Origin: JAJKJG01 sp036389455 | GTDB taxonomy: Bacteria; Pseudomonadota; Alphaproteobacteria; Rhizobiales; Beijerinckiaceae | Direction of reading: 5' to 3' | Assembly (NCBI GenBank): GCA_036389455.1 | Contig: DASVPW010000013.1 | Location: 1-64,000 of the forward strand | DNA: 64,000 nt | In this document: piece after piece, positions 8,538-16,530 of the stretch | Layout: the number at the start of each line of letters is the position of its first letter | How positions within the stretch are numbered: position 1 is the stretch's first letter | Notes under the pieces: model-generated | Database searches by the model: none | What the model was told of the DNA's origin: nothing | The model's input: only the letters and a program-made list of their open reading frames with translations | Position numbers and translations under genes: made by a program

Positions 8538-9374
8538 ATGAACGGCCTCCCGATCTTCAGCAGTGCGGCTCCGGCCCGCTTCCTCCACGTCCTGTGCGTC
8601 CTGCTCTTCGCCGCGTCGCTGCTGGCGACGGCGCGCGGCGAGGCCCAGTCCGAGATCGAAGTGGACCTCGCCCTCGTCCTCGCCGTGGACGTGTCCCGCT
8701 CGATGGACGACGACGAGCAGCGGCTGCAGCGCGACGGCTTCGTCGAGGCGTTCCGGTCGCCGCTCGTGCACGAGGCCATCCGGAAGGGGACGCTCGGGCG
8801 CATCGCCGTCGTCTACATGGAATGGTCCGGCCCGACCGAGCAGAAGGTGGTCATCCCCTGGACCGTGGTGGATGGACCCGAGCGCGCCGTCGGCTTCTCC
8901 GAGCGGCTCGCGCGTGCTCCCGTCGGCCGCATCTTCTCCACCTCGATCTCGGGAGCGATCGATTTCGGCATGAGGCTCTTCGGCGAGAGCGGGGTCGATC
9001 CGATCCGGCGCGTGATCGACGTGTCCGGGGATGGTCCGAACAACACGGGCCGGATGGTCACGTCGGCGCGCGATGAAGCGGTCGCCCAGGGCGTCACGAT
9101 CAACGGCCTGCCGTTCATGCTGAAGCGCCCCACCGGCTTCGGGGATATCGAGAACCTCGATCTCTATTACCAGGATTGCGTCATCGGCGGGCCGGGGGCG
9201 TTCATCGTTCCCGTCCGGGAAGCCCATCACTTCGCCGTGGCGATCCGAACGAAGCTCGTCCGCGAGATAGCGGGCCGGGCGGAGCCCGAGCCGCTCGTCA
9301 GACCGGCCCAGGACCGCGAGCGGATGAATTGCCTCATCGGCGAGATCATGCGGCGCCAGCGCTTCGGGCCGTGA
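8538..9374 (+). CDS. DUF1194 (von Willebrand A-like) secreted protein
   Basis: A 278-residue exported protein of unknown function. It has a signal peptide (hydrophobic 16-32, cleavage near ARGEA), then a vWA-like fold with a MIDAS-type DVSRSM motif (VDLALVLAVDVSRSMDDDE), VVYMEWSG, and DVSGDGPNNTG. These are diagnostic of the DUF1194 family. The conserved DxSxS metal site suggests a metal-dependent adhesion or interaction role in the periplasm. ATG 8538 gives a proper signal sequence; the longer open frame upstream overlaps the HNH gene and is not used. Confidence 0.85.
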   Translation: MNGLPIFSSAAPARFLHVLCVLLFAASLLATARGEAQSEIEVDLALVLAVDVSRSMDDDEQRLQRDGFVEAFRSPLVHEAIRKGTLGRIAVVYMEWSGPTEQKVVIPWTVVDGPERAVGFSERLARAPVGRIFSTSISGAIDFGMRLFGESGVDPIRRVIDVSGDGPNNTGRMVTSARDEAVAQGVTINGLPFMLKRPTGFGDIENLDLYYQDCVIGGPGAFIVPVREAHHFAVAIRTKLVREIAGRAEPEPLVRPAQDRERMNCLIGEIMRRQRFGP

Positions 9375-9420
9375 GCGGCTCAAGCCCGCACCCGGCTCCC
9401 CGCACGACACACCTGCGATC

Positions 9421-9948
9421 TCAAGCCGAGGCGCCATGCCGGCGGGGCGGCGGCGGGAGCGCTGCGGCCGCCGCGAAAGCAGCAATTGCGAGCGACACCA
9501 CCGCGTTCCAGCCCGCCATCGAGAGCCACAGGAAGCGCCCGGCCGCCTCGGTGCAGCTCACCACCCGCGCCTTCCCGAGGTCCTTGAGGAAATCGTCCAT
9601 GCTGCCCGGCACCGGCGGCGGGGCGCCGCCGCAGTCGCTCGGCCCGAGCCACCAGCCCCATTCGACCCCTGCGTGGTAGGCGCCGAGCGCCGCGCTCGCC
9701 AAGAATATCAGGGCGAGGAGCCAGAGTCCGGCCCGCCGCACCGCGTCCGGCAGGGGCGGGAGCATGAGCGCCAGGGCGATGGGAATCGCGACATAGTAGG
9801 GCCAGCGCTGGTAGAGGCACAGCTTGCAGGGCACGTATCCGAGGACGTGCTGCGAGAACAGCGCGGCCCCGATCGTCGCCGCCGCGATGGCGAGGACGAG
9901 GAGCGTCGCGGTGCGGCGCTCCAGCAGGCGGGCGACGAGGCGTTCCAT
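9421..9948 (-). CDS. dsbB: Disulfide bond formation protein B (DsbB family)
   Basis: Inner-membrane quinone-coupled oxidase that recharges DsbA-type thiol oxidases. The 175-residue protein has four hydrophobic helices, a first periplasmic loop with the redox pair CKLC, the following YQRWPYY, and a second periplasmic loop with SDCGG and VSCTEA as the second Cys pair. Length and spacing match alphaproteobacterial DsbB. ATG 9948 is the only sensible start. The YqaA-type gene ends 14 bases upstream on the same strand, so the two are probably cotranscribed. Confidence 0.9.
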   Translation of the reverse strand: MERLVARLLERRTATLLVLAIAAATIGAALFSQHVLGYVPCKLCLYQRWPYYVAIPIALALMLPPLPDAVRRAGLWLLALIFLASAALGAYHAGVEWGWWLGPSDCGGAPPPVPGSMDDFLKDLGKARVVSCTEAAGRFLWLSMAGWNAVVSLAIAAFAAAAALPPPPRRHGASA

Positions 9949-9961
9949 CGGCGGCTCCGCC

Positions 9962-10543
9962 TCAGAAGAGATACCGGAAGGCGACGAAGCCGCCGACGAT
10001 CGTGACCGCGAGCCCCGCCATCACCTTGTTGAAATGAGCGTCGAGCACGGCCTTGATCGGGGCGCCGAAGCGCCCGAGGATCGCCGCCAGGAAAAAGAAG
10101 CGCGCGCCGCGGGTCACGATCGACAAGACCGTGAACCAGAACAGGTCGTAGCCGGCAAATCCCGAGGTGATGGTGACAAGCTTGTAGGGGATCGGCGTCA
10201 ATCCTTTCAGGAGGATGACCCAGTGGCCGTACTGCGCGTAGGCCGCGCGGAAGGCCTCGGCCCCCTCGGTCAGCCCGTAGATCCGGAACAGCCATTGCCC
10301 GACCGAGTCGTAGAGCAGCGCCCCGATCGCATAGCCCAGGAGCCCGCCAGCGACCGAGGTGACGGTCATGACGAGGGCGTAGAACCACGCCCGGTCGGGC
10401 CGGGCGAGCGCCATCGGGACGAACATCACGTCCGGCGGCACCGGGAAGAACGAGCTCTCCGCGAACGAGACCGCGCCGAGCGCATAGGGCGCAGCGGGCC
10501 GGCTCGCGAGCGAGAGCGTCCAGTCGTAGAGGCGTCGGAACAT
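9962..10543 (-). CDS. YqaA/DedA-type VTT-domain membrane protein
   Basis: A 193-residue polytopic inner-membrane protein of the SNARE-associated/VTT (DedA-like) family, subgroup YqaA. Family members are linked to lipid flipping and membrane homeostasis. Visible features are FAESSFFPVPPDVMFVP near the N-terminus, a Gly-rich reentrant-like segment VAGGLLGYAIGALLYDSVG, and KGLTPIPYKLVTITSGFA. ATG 10543 starts the conserved MFRRLYDW N-terminus; the open frame extends 77 codons further but that part is Arg/Pro-rich and unlikely to be translated. It lies immediately upstream of dsbB. Confidence 0.85.
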   Translation of the reverse strand: MFRRLYDWTLSLASRPAAPYALGAVSFAESSFFPVPPDVMFVPMALARPDRAWFYALVMTVTSVAGGLLGYAIGALLYDSVGQWLFRIYGLTEGAEAFRAAYAQYGHWVILLKGLTPIPYKLVTITSGFAGYDLFWFTVLSIVTRGARFFFLAAILGRFGAPIKAVLDAHFNKVMAGLAVTIVGGFVAFRYLF

Positions 10544-10808
10544 GAACGGGTGCGAGGCTCCGAATGCGCGGCTCCCAAGGAGGCGCGCTCCTTTGAGCAC
10601 AAACCCGCCCGCGCCGCGAGAGCGCCGCGACCGCAGCGGCGGGGAACCCGTGCGACCGGGAGTCGCCGGCCCAATTAAACCCCTCTTCGCGACCCGTATT
10701 GACCCCGCATCCACACGGCCCCGTGCCGGGGAGAGCGTGCGAAGGGCATGATCAAGGGAGAACGGACGAGGCATAGGTCCAACGCCTTATCACGCCTCCA
10801 GTTTTCAT
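10544..10808. other. Intergenic region with no recognisable gene
   Basis: Between the YqaA-type gene and the tRNA promoter I see no coding potential or repeat-family member. There is only a small hairpin (AAGGAG/CTCCTT near 10580) whose role, if any, is unclear. Confidence 0.4.
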
Positions 10809-10836
10809 TTGCCGGGGGGAGCGGGGCGGCTATAAC
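10809..10836 (+). promoter_or_regulatory. Sigma70-type promoter for tRNA-Leu
   Basis: TTGCCG (10809-10814) and TATAAC (10831-10836) are separated by 16 bases. The -10 box ends nine bases before the mature tRNA 5' end, which suits a short-leader tRNA transcript. It is called by eye from the match and the position. Confidence 0.5.
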
Positions 10837-10845
10837 GGAGCCCGC

Positions 10846-10930
10846 GCCGGTGTGGCGGAATTGGCAGACGCGCACGACTCAAAATCGTGTTCCCCAGGGA
10901 GTGTCGGTTCGACCCCGACCACCGGCACCA
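10846..10930 (+). tRNA. tRNA-Leu (anticodon CAA)
   Basis: An 85-base cloverleaf. The acceptor stem GCCGGTG pairs with CACCGGC, the anticodon stem is CACGA/TCGTG with loop CTCAAAA (anticodon CAA, decoding UUG), there is a long variable arm as in Leu tRNAs, and the T arm has GTCGGTTCGACCCCGAC. The 3' CCA is encoded. No integrase or attachment-site duplication is visible next to it. Confidence 0.95.
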
Positions 10931-10967
10931 CGTCCTGACCCGGACGATCGCTCACGGCGGTCAAAGA

Positions 10968-11900
10968 TCACGCCGCGAAAGAGCAGCCGCGGAAGACTTC
11001 CGACAGGACGCGCGCATTCGGCTCGATCAGCATGTCGTCCGCGTCGCAGCCGGCCGGTCCGGGATATTCGTCGCAGAGGCCGGCGACCGAGCGCCAGAGC
11101 GAGGCTCCGAAGCGGGTGCGGGCCCACCCGTTCTCCGGCAGGAAAAGGCAGAGACGGCCGGGGAAGAAGGTCGGGGTGTAGCCGCGGACGGCCATGATGG
11201 TGGCGCGCTCGACCGCAACCCGAAGGGTGAGCACCGGATCCTCGCTCCGCAGGCGGCGCTGACGAAGCCGCTCGACGATGTAGGCGGCGCACGCCGTGAC
11301 CGACAAGGAGGCGAGCTTTTTCCAGTGGCTGACGATCGCGTGCCCCGGCCGCCGAAGCGAGCGGAAGAAGGCCGGATGAGGGCTGCCGAACAGGGCGACG
11401 AAGCGCACCTTGGTGCCGGCCGCCTGCAGGCGCCTCGCGAGCTCGAAGGCGATGGCGCCGCCGGCGCAGTACCCGGCGACGATCACGGGTCCGTCCGGCA
11501 CGAGAGCGCGGATTTGCCCGGCGAAGTAGCCGGCGAGGTCCTCGACGCTCGTCAGCGGCTTCGCTTCGCCGTCGAGCCCGGGCGGCTGCAGCCCGAAGAA
11601 GGGATGGTCGAGGTGCTGCGCCATCGCGCGCCAGCAGAAGACGTCGCCGTTGTGGCCAGGCACGGCGAAGACGGGCGCGCCCGTCCCATGCCGACTCAGC
11701 GGCACGAGCGCCCGCGGCTGCGCCGCGAGCGCCTTCGCGGAACGCAGGAACTCGAGGACGTCGGCTTTGCACTCCCGCAAGCGGTCGCGCAGCTCGGGGG
11801 TGAGGGCCCCCGGGCGGGCATTGAGGCGCAGGGCGTCGCCTTCCGCCGAGACCTGGACGTCGCGGCTGCGTAGCTCGGCGAGGAGCTCGGCGACGCTCAC
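10968..11900 (-). CDS. TubC-docked thioesterase-like protein with non-canonical triad
   Basis: A 310-residue protein. Residues 2-55 form a TubC-type N-terminal docking domain as used between NRPS subunits (VAELLAELRSRDVQV, GALTPELRDRLRECKAD). Residues 70-305 form an alpha/beta-hydrolase thioesterase domain of the NRPS TE family. The nucleophile elbow reads GYCAGG, with Cys145 instead of Ser. The usual Asp after the next strand is replaced in LFGSPHP, and the usual GdHxxML near the C-terminus reads GCDADDML with no His. The GTG start at 11900 overlaps the stop of the adenylation-carrier gene (GTGA), so the two are translationally coupled. It may be a Cys-type acyltransferase, an editing enzyme, or inactive. 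Confidence 0.75.
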   Translation of the reverse strand: MSVAELLAELRSRDVQVSAEGDALRLNARPGALTPELRDRLRECKADVLEFLRSAKALAAQPRALVPLSRHGTGAPVFAVPGHNGDVFCWRAMAQHLDHPFFGLQPPGLDGEAKPLTSVEDLAGYFAGQIRALVPDGPVIVAGYCAGGAIAFELARRLQAAGTKVRFVALFGSPHPAFFRSLRRPGHAIVSHWKKLASLSVTACAAYIVERLRQRRLRSEDPVLTLRVAVERATIMAVRGYTPTFFPGRLCLFLPENGWARTRFGASLWRSVAGLCDEYPGPAGCDADDMLIEPNARVLSEVFRGCSFAA

Positions 11901-13855
11901 AGCTCGATCTCCTCGCGCTCGCCCGCGGCGCCGGCCCGATTCGCCCCGGCCACGAACGCGAGCCGGTCGACGACGCCGGCAAACGCCGCGACCGTCGGGT
12001 GCTCGAAGAGGTTGCGGGTCGGCACGTTCACTCCGAAGACCTCGCGGACCTGGGCGAGCGCCCGCATGGCCATGAGCGAGTGGGCGCCGAGGTCGAACAC
12101 GTCCTCGTGGATGCCGATGCGCTCCCGCTTCAGGAGCCCGGCCCAGATCGCAGCGACCGCCTTCTCGGTCTCTGTGCGGGGGGCGTCGACGTCCTTGAGG
12201 TCCCACGGCTCGGCCGCGGGCGCCGGCAGGGCGTCGCGGTCGACCTTGCCGTTGCGGGTGAGCGGCAGGGCCTCCATGAGGACCACGTGGGCCGGCACCA
12301 TGACCTCGGGCAGGTGCTCCTTGAGATGCGCCCGCAGGGCCCGGACCTGCGCGGCCGGCGGCTCCCGCCCGGCCGCGACGACGTAGGCCACGAGCTCCTT
12401 GTCCCCGGGCTCGCCCTCGCGGACGACGACGACGCAGGAGCGCACGTCCGGATGGCCTGCGAGCGTCGCCTCGATCTCGCCGAGCTCGATCCGGTGCCCG
12501 CGCAGCTTCACCTGGGTGTCGACGCGGCCGAGATATTCAAGGATGCCGTCTGGACGCCAGCGGGCGAGGTCGCCGGTCCGGTACAGGCGCGCGCCGGGGC
12601 CGCCGGAGAACGGGTCGGGAAGGAAGCGCTCCCGGGTAAGGTCCTCCCGGTTGAGGTAGCCGCGTGCGACGCCCGCTCCGCCGATGTAGAGCTCGCCGAC
12701 GACGCCCGGCCGCACGGGCTCAAGGTCGGGCCCGAGCACGTAAAGCTGGGTGTTGGCGATCGGCCGGCCGATCGGGACCGAGCCGTCGCGCGGGTCGCCG
12801 GGGGCGACCTCGTGGACGCAGCAGCCCACGACCGTCTCGGTCGGCCCGTACTCGTTGACGAGGCGCGTCGCCGGCGCGTGCTCGCGCCAGAAGCGTAAGG
12901 ATTCGGCCCGCAGGTTCTCGCCGCCGATGACGAAGAGCCGCGTCATGCCGGCGGCCTCTTGCGGGGAGAGGGTATGGCTCAGGACGTCGAGGTGGGCCGG
13001 GGTGATCTTGACGAGGGCGCGGTCGCCCGAGCGTCGCAAGGCATCGACGAGGCTCTGCGCCCCGGCTTCCTCGGGCAGGAGCTCCACCATGCCGCCGGCG
13101 AGGAGCGCCGGGTAGAGGCTCGTGACGGTGAGGTCGAAGGAGATCGAGGAGTGGACCGGCACGGAGAGCCCGGGCTCGACCCTGTAGGCCTCGACTGCCC
13201 ACAGGAGGTAGTTCACGAGGCCGCCGTGCAGGATCATCGCCCCCTTGGGGCGCCCCGTCGAGCCCGAGGTGTACATGACGTAGGCGAGGTTCGAGGGCAG
13301 GACGGCGACGGCGGGATTTTCCGCGCTCTCGGCCGCGACCGCCGGCCACTCCGTGTCGAGGGCGATCGCCTTGCCGCCGATGCCGGGGAACAGCGCCTTC
13401 AGCTTCTCCTGCGTGAGCAGCACCTGTACGCCGGCATCCTCGATCATGAAGGACAGGCGCTCGGGCGGATAGCCCGGATCGAGCGGCACATAAGCCGCGC
13501 CGGCCTTCCAGACGCCGAGGAGCGCCACGACCATCTCGGGCGAGCGCTCGAGGCAGACGCCGACGAGCGTCTCGGGGCCGGTGCCGCGGCGGATGAGATG
13601 ATGCGCGACTTGGTTCGCGCGACGATCGAGCTCGCCGTAGGTGAGGCTTTGCCCGCCGCACACGACCGCGACCGCCTGCGGCGTGCGGGCGGCCTGGTCC
13701 TCGAAGAGCCGGTGCACGCACACCGCGGGGCGCTCCGCGTAGGTCGCGTTCCATTCGTAGAGGAGGCCGTCCCGTTCCGGAGGCGCGGACGCCGCGCCGG
13801 CCGGTCCTCCGTCGTCGGTGTGCGTCCGGGCCTCGGCGGCATCGAGTTCCAGCAT
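11897..13855 (-). CDS. Free-standing NRPS adenylation-peptidyl carrier didomain
   Basis: A 652-residue protein that activates an amino acid as the adenylate and loads it on its own carrier domain. The adenylation core motifs are intact: LTYGELDRRAN, YVMYTSGSTGRPKGA, NEYGPTET, GELYIGG, YRTGDLARW, GRVDTQVKLRGHRIE and LTRNGKVDR. The carrier domain ends the protein with DLGAHSLMAM; Ser593 is the phosphopantetheine site. By-eye extraction of the ten pocket residues gives D-L-T-K-V-G-E-V-G-K, closest to the published Asn and Asp codes. There is no condensation domain. The dehydrogenase lies upstream and the thioesterase-like gene overlaps downstream, so the loaded aminoacyl thioester is probably processed in trans. 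Confidence 0.88.
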   Translation of the reverse strand: MLELDAAEARTHTDDGGPAGAASAPPERDGLLYEWNATYAERPAVCVHRLFEDQAARTPQAVAVVCGGQSLTYGELDRRANQVAHHLIRRGTGPETLVGVCLERSPEMVVALLGVWKAGAAYVPLDPGYPPERLSFMIEDAGVQVLLTQEKLKALFPGIGGKAIALDTEWPAVAAESAENPAVAVLPSNLAYVMYTSGSTGRPKGAMILHGGLVNYLLWAVEAYRVEPGLSVPVHSSISFDLTVTSLYPALLAGGMVELLPEEAGAQSLVDALRRSGDRALVKITPAHLDVLSHTLSPQEAAGMTRLFVIGGENLRAESLRFWREHAPATRLVNEYGPTETVVGCCVHEVAPGDPRDGSVPIGRPIANTQLYVLGPDLEPVRPGVVGELYIGGAGVARGYLNREDLTRERFLPDPFSGGPGARLYRTGDLARWRPDGILEYLGRVDTQVKLRGHRIELGEIEATLAGHPDVRSCVVVVREGEPGDKELVAYVVAAGREPPAAQVRALRAHLKEHLPEVMVPAHVVLMEALPLTRNGKVDRDALPAPAAEPWDLKDVDAPRTETEKAVAAIWAGLLKRERIGIHEDVFDLGAHSLMAMRALAQVREVFGVNVPTRNLFEHPTVAAFAGVVDRLAFVAGANRAGAAGEREEIEL

Positions 13856-13883
13856 CGGTCCCTCGCTCCCGATCGCCGCGCCG

Positions 13884-15032
13884 CTAGAGCGCGCAGGCGA
13901 TCATCTCCTTCATGATCTCGTTCGTGCCGGCGTAGATGCGCTGGACCCGGCTGTCCGCCCACATGCGGGCGATCGGGTACTCGGTCATGTAGCCGTAGCC
14001 GCCGTGGAGCTGGACGCATTCGTCGACGATTCGGCACTGTGCCTCGGTCAGCCAGTACTTCGCCATGGCGCTCGCGACCTCGTCGAGGGAGCCCGCGAGG
14101 AAGCGTTCGACGCAGTGGTCGAGGAAGACGCGCCCGATGCGCGCCTCGGTCATGCACTCGGCGAGCCTGAAGCGCGTGTTCTGGAACTCGATCAGCGCCC
14201 GCCCGGCGGACATCCGTTCCTTGACGTATCGCGCCGTGATGGCGACGGCCTCCTCGGCGGCCGCGACCGCAGCGGCGCCGATGGCGAGGCGCTCGTAGGG
14301 GAGTTGCTCCATCATCTGGAAGAAGCCCTGGCCCTCGGCGGACCCGAGAAGGTTCGCGGCGGGCACGCGCACGTCGTCGAAGAACAGCTCGCAGGTGTCC
14401 TGCCCGTGCATGCCCACCTTCTCGAGGGAGCGCCCGACCCTGTAGCCGGCAAGGTCCTTCGTCTCGACGACGATCATCGAGGTGCCCTTCATGGCCGCGA
14501 CCCTGGTGTCGGTCTTCGCCGCAAGGCAGACGAGGCCGGCGTGCCGGCCGTTGCTGATGAAGGTCTTCTGGCCGTTGATGACGTAAGTCTCGCCGTCGCG
14601 CCGCGCCGTCGTCGCGATCGCGGAGAGGTCCGAGCCGGCGCCCGGCTCGCTCATGGCGATCGCGGCCACAAGCTCGCCCGCCGCCATGGCGGGGAGCCAG
14701 CGGCGCTTCTGCTCGTCGGAACCGTAGGAGAGGATGTAGCGGGCGACGATGCACTGGATGCCGCTGCCGAAGGGGATGCAGGCCCGGGCGAGCTCCTCGG
14801 CGACGACGATCTCGTGGGCGACGGTGCCGCCGCCGCCGCCGTACTCTTCCGGGACGCCCGGCAGGAGGAGGCCGGCTTGGCCCGCCGCCGCCCAGGCCTC
14901 GGCGTCGGGCTCATGCTGCTCGCGCCAGCGGGCCTGGTGCGGCGCGAACTCCTTCTCGACGAAGCGCCGCACCGTGCGGCGGAACAGCCGCAGCTCGGCG
15001 TCCGGGGAGAAGGTGTCGGCAGGAAGATGCAT
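13884..15032 (-). CDS. Acyl-CoA dehydrogenase-family enzyme of the NRPS-like locus
   Basis: FAD-dependent dehydrogenase, 382 residues, which introduces alpha,beta unsaturation into an acyl thioester. The sequence shows AMSEPGAGSDLS for flavin contact, INGQKTFISNG, and QLHGGYGYMTEYP. The C-terminal segment reads IYAGTNEI, with Ala where MCAD has its base. The base is therefore probably the Glu near residue 247 in LPYERLAIG, the isovaleryl/long-chain arrangement. It lies 28 bases upstream of the adenylation-carrier gene on the same strand. By analogy with dehydrogenases that oxidise carrier-bound aminoacyl groups, the substrate may be the aminoacyl-S-carrier; an ordinary acyl-CoA substrate cannot be excluded. 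Confidence 0.85.
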   Translation of the reverse strand: MHLPADTFSPDAELRLFRRTVRRFVEKEFAPHQARWREQHEPDAEAWAAAGQAGLLLPGVPEEYGGGGGTVAHEIVVAEELARACIPFGSGIQCIVARYILSYGSDEQKRRWLPAMAAGELVAAIAMSEPGAGSDLSAIATTARRDGETYVINGQKTFISNGRHAGLVCLAAKTDTRVAAMKGTSMIVVETKDLAGYRVGRSLEKVGMHGQDTCELFFDDVRVPAANLLGSAEGQGFFQMMEQLPYERLAIGAAAVAAAEEAVAITARYVKERMSAGRALIEFQNTRFRLAECMTEARIGRVFLDHCVERFLAGSLDEVASAMAKYWLTEAQCRIVDECVQLHGGYGYMTEYPIARMWADSRVQRIYAGTNEIMKEMIACAL

Positions 15033-15163
15033 CGTGGAGCCCGGACGCGCTGTCCCATTCCGAGCCGAGGCGCGTCCCTTTTCGGGACCCGCGGCTCTTC
15101 ATGGCCCGGGATGTTCAGTTTCCATGCCAGCAAGACGACCGCGCGCTTGACGGCCGACGCGCA

Positions 15164-16417
15164 TCACTCGACGAGCTTTGCCCCGAACTTCAGGCGGGGC
15201 GTCTCCTTGACCGGCAGGTTGCGGTTGTTCTCCTGCTTCAGGACGACCTTGCTGTTGTCCTGGAACCAGAGCTTGTCCCCGATCATGCCGAGGTTCGGCG
15301 AACGGGCCGTCACCTCGGAGCCGCCGAAGACCCAGATGTTCGAGTTCGGGAAGTACATCGTCCCGTCGTAGTCGAGCTTCGAGTCGCCGCCGATCGAGAC
15401 CCAGGTGTTCCCCGCCCCATTGTCCCGATCCTCGATGAACTGCATGTTCATGTAGGGGCCGGACGAGGGCGAGGTCACCTTCATGACGGCCCCGCCGGTC
15501 ATCCAGAACTTCGCGCCCTTGCCCGTGAAGGCGATCATGACGTCGGTGCCGGTCACGACGGAGTCGGAGATCTTCAGCTCCCCGTCCTTGATGATGTAGA
15601 TGCCGGGCTCGAGCCGGATCGTGCTCTGGGCGGTGATCTCAAGCCCGCCGCAATACGTCCCCGGGAAAAGGGTACGGGTCTCCTGCTGGATCTTGCCGCT
15701 GCCCTTGAGCCCGAGGTCGATGCAGGTCCCTTGGGCGGGGAAGGGCAGGCTCGCGAGCGGGTCGGGAATGCGGTCGCTGCCCGTGACGGGCTTTGGCGAG
15801 AAGTTGTTGCCGCGGTAGTTGCCGGCGATCGCGAAGAGCGACGTCTTCATGGTAGCGTTTCCGACCTGCCGCACCGCCGCGCCGTCGGAGGAGTTCGCCT
15901 GGGCCGGGCAGTTGGTCTTGACGTCGACCGTGCCGTTGAGGTCGATGGCGCCCTGCTCCTTCCCGTTGAGGGCGAGGAGGCAGATGGGCTCGGATTGGCC
16001 TTTCCGGGCGGCGGAGTGAACGCCGATCGGGATCGTATCCCCGCCGACGATGCCGAAGAGGTTCTTCACCCGGGCGCTGGCCTCGCCCGTGACCTTCACG
16101 TCGTCGGCCCCGATCGCGTCCACCTTGAACTGCGCGGAGCTCGCGGTCGTGACGCCCTGGACCTGGGCCGAGATGCCGCTCGCAAAGGCGAGCTCCGCCG
16201 CCTTGATCCGCTCCGAGGCGCTCGCCGAGGCAGGCAGGATCGTGCCGGCCAGCACCGCCCCGTCGAGGGCCTTCTGATACGAGGCGCGGGTCGCACTCAC
16301 GTTGCTGTAGGTGACAGCCGCTCCGACCCCCGCGAGCCCGATCGGCAGCGCGAAGGCCGCCATGACCATGACCCCGCCGGCTTCATTGGCGAGAAATCGT
16401 GAAAGCGTCCGAGGCAT
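15164..16417 (-). CDS. TadE/TadG-like envelope protein
   Basis: A 417-residue protein with a short basic N-terminus, one hydrophobic helix (EAGGVMVMAAFALPIGLAG, about 12-36) and a conserved Ala/Ser-rich helix after it. This is the standard layout of TadE/G-like proteins that begin with a pilin-like segment. The rest is predicted extracytoplasmic, with repeated Gly/Asp-rich strands (GTYCGGLEITAQ, PGIYIIKDGELKI) suggesting a beta-helix-like region. No tad pilus assembly genes are nearby, so a role in pilus biogenesis is unproven. ATG 16417 follows AAAGGA. A 46-bp piece of its C-terminal region reappears, degraded, at 18933-18979. Confidence 0.7.
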   Translation of the reverse strand: MPRTLSRFLANEAGGVMVMAAFALPIGLAGVGAAVTYSNVSATRASYQKALDGAVLAGTILPASASASERIKAAELAFASGISAQVQGVTTASSAQFKVDAIGADDVKVTGEASARVKNLFGIVGGDTIPIGVHSAARKGQSEPICLLALNGKEQGAIDLNGTVDVKTNCPAQANSSDGAAVRQVGNATMKTSLFAIAGNYRGNNFSPKPVTGSDRIPDPLASLPFPAQGTCIDLGLKGSGKIQQETRTLFPGTYCGGLEITAQSTIRLEPGIYIIKDGELKISDSVVTGTDVMIAFTGKGAKFWMTGGAVMKVTSPSSGPYMNMQFIEDRDNGAGNTWVSIGGDSKLDYDGTMYFPNSNIWVFGGSEVTARSPNLGMIGDKLWFQDNSKVVLKQENNRNLPVKETPRLKFGAKLVE

Positions 16418-16530
16418 GGCTCAATCCTTTGCGCGTCCACGTACGGCTTCGCACAAACAATTATCGATTCGATGAAGTTCGTTTCGGTGTTTTTGCGCTT
16501 CGCCGTTAACGGGTCGTTTGCCTTACGCTC

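Noticed and set aside
10846..10930. tRNA-Leu as an integration site of a genomic island covering the NRPS-like locus
   Set aside because: No integrase, no duplicated tRNA 3' end and no clear boundary were found on either side.
15164..16417. Part of a tad pilus locus
   Set aside because: Only one TadE/G-like gene is present; no TadA, TadB, TadC, secretin or prepilin peptidase is nearby.
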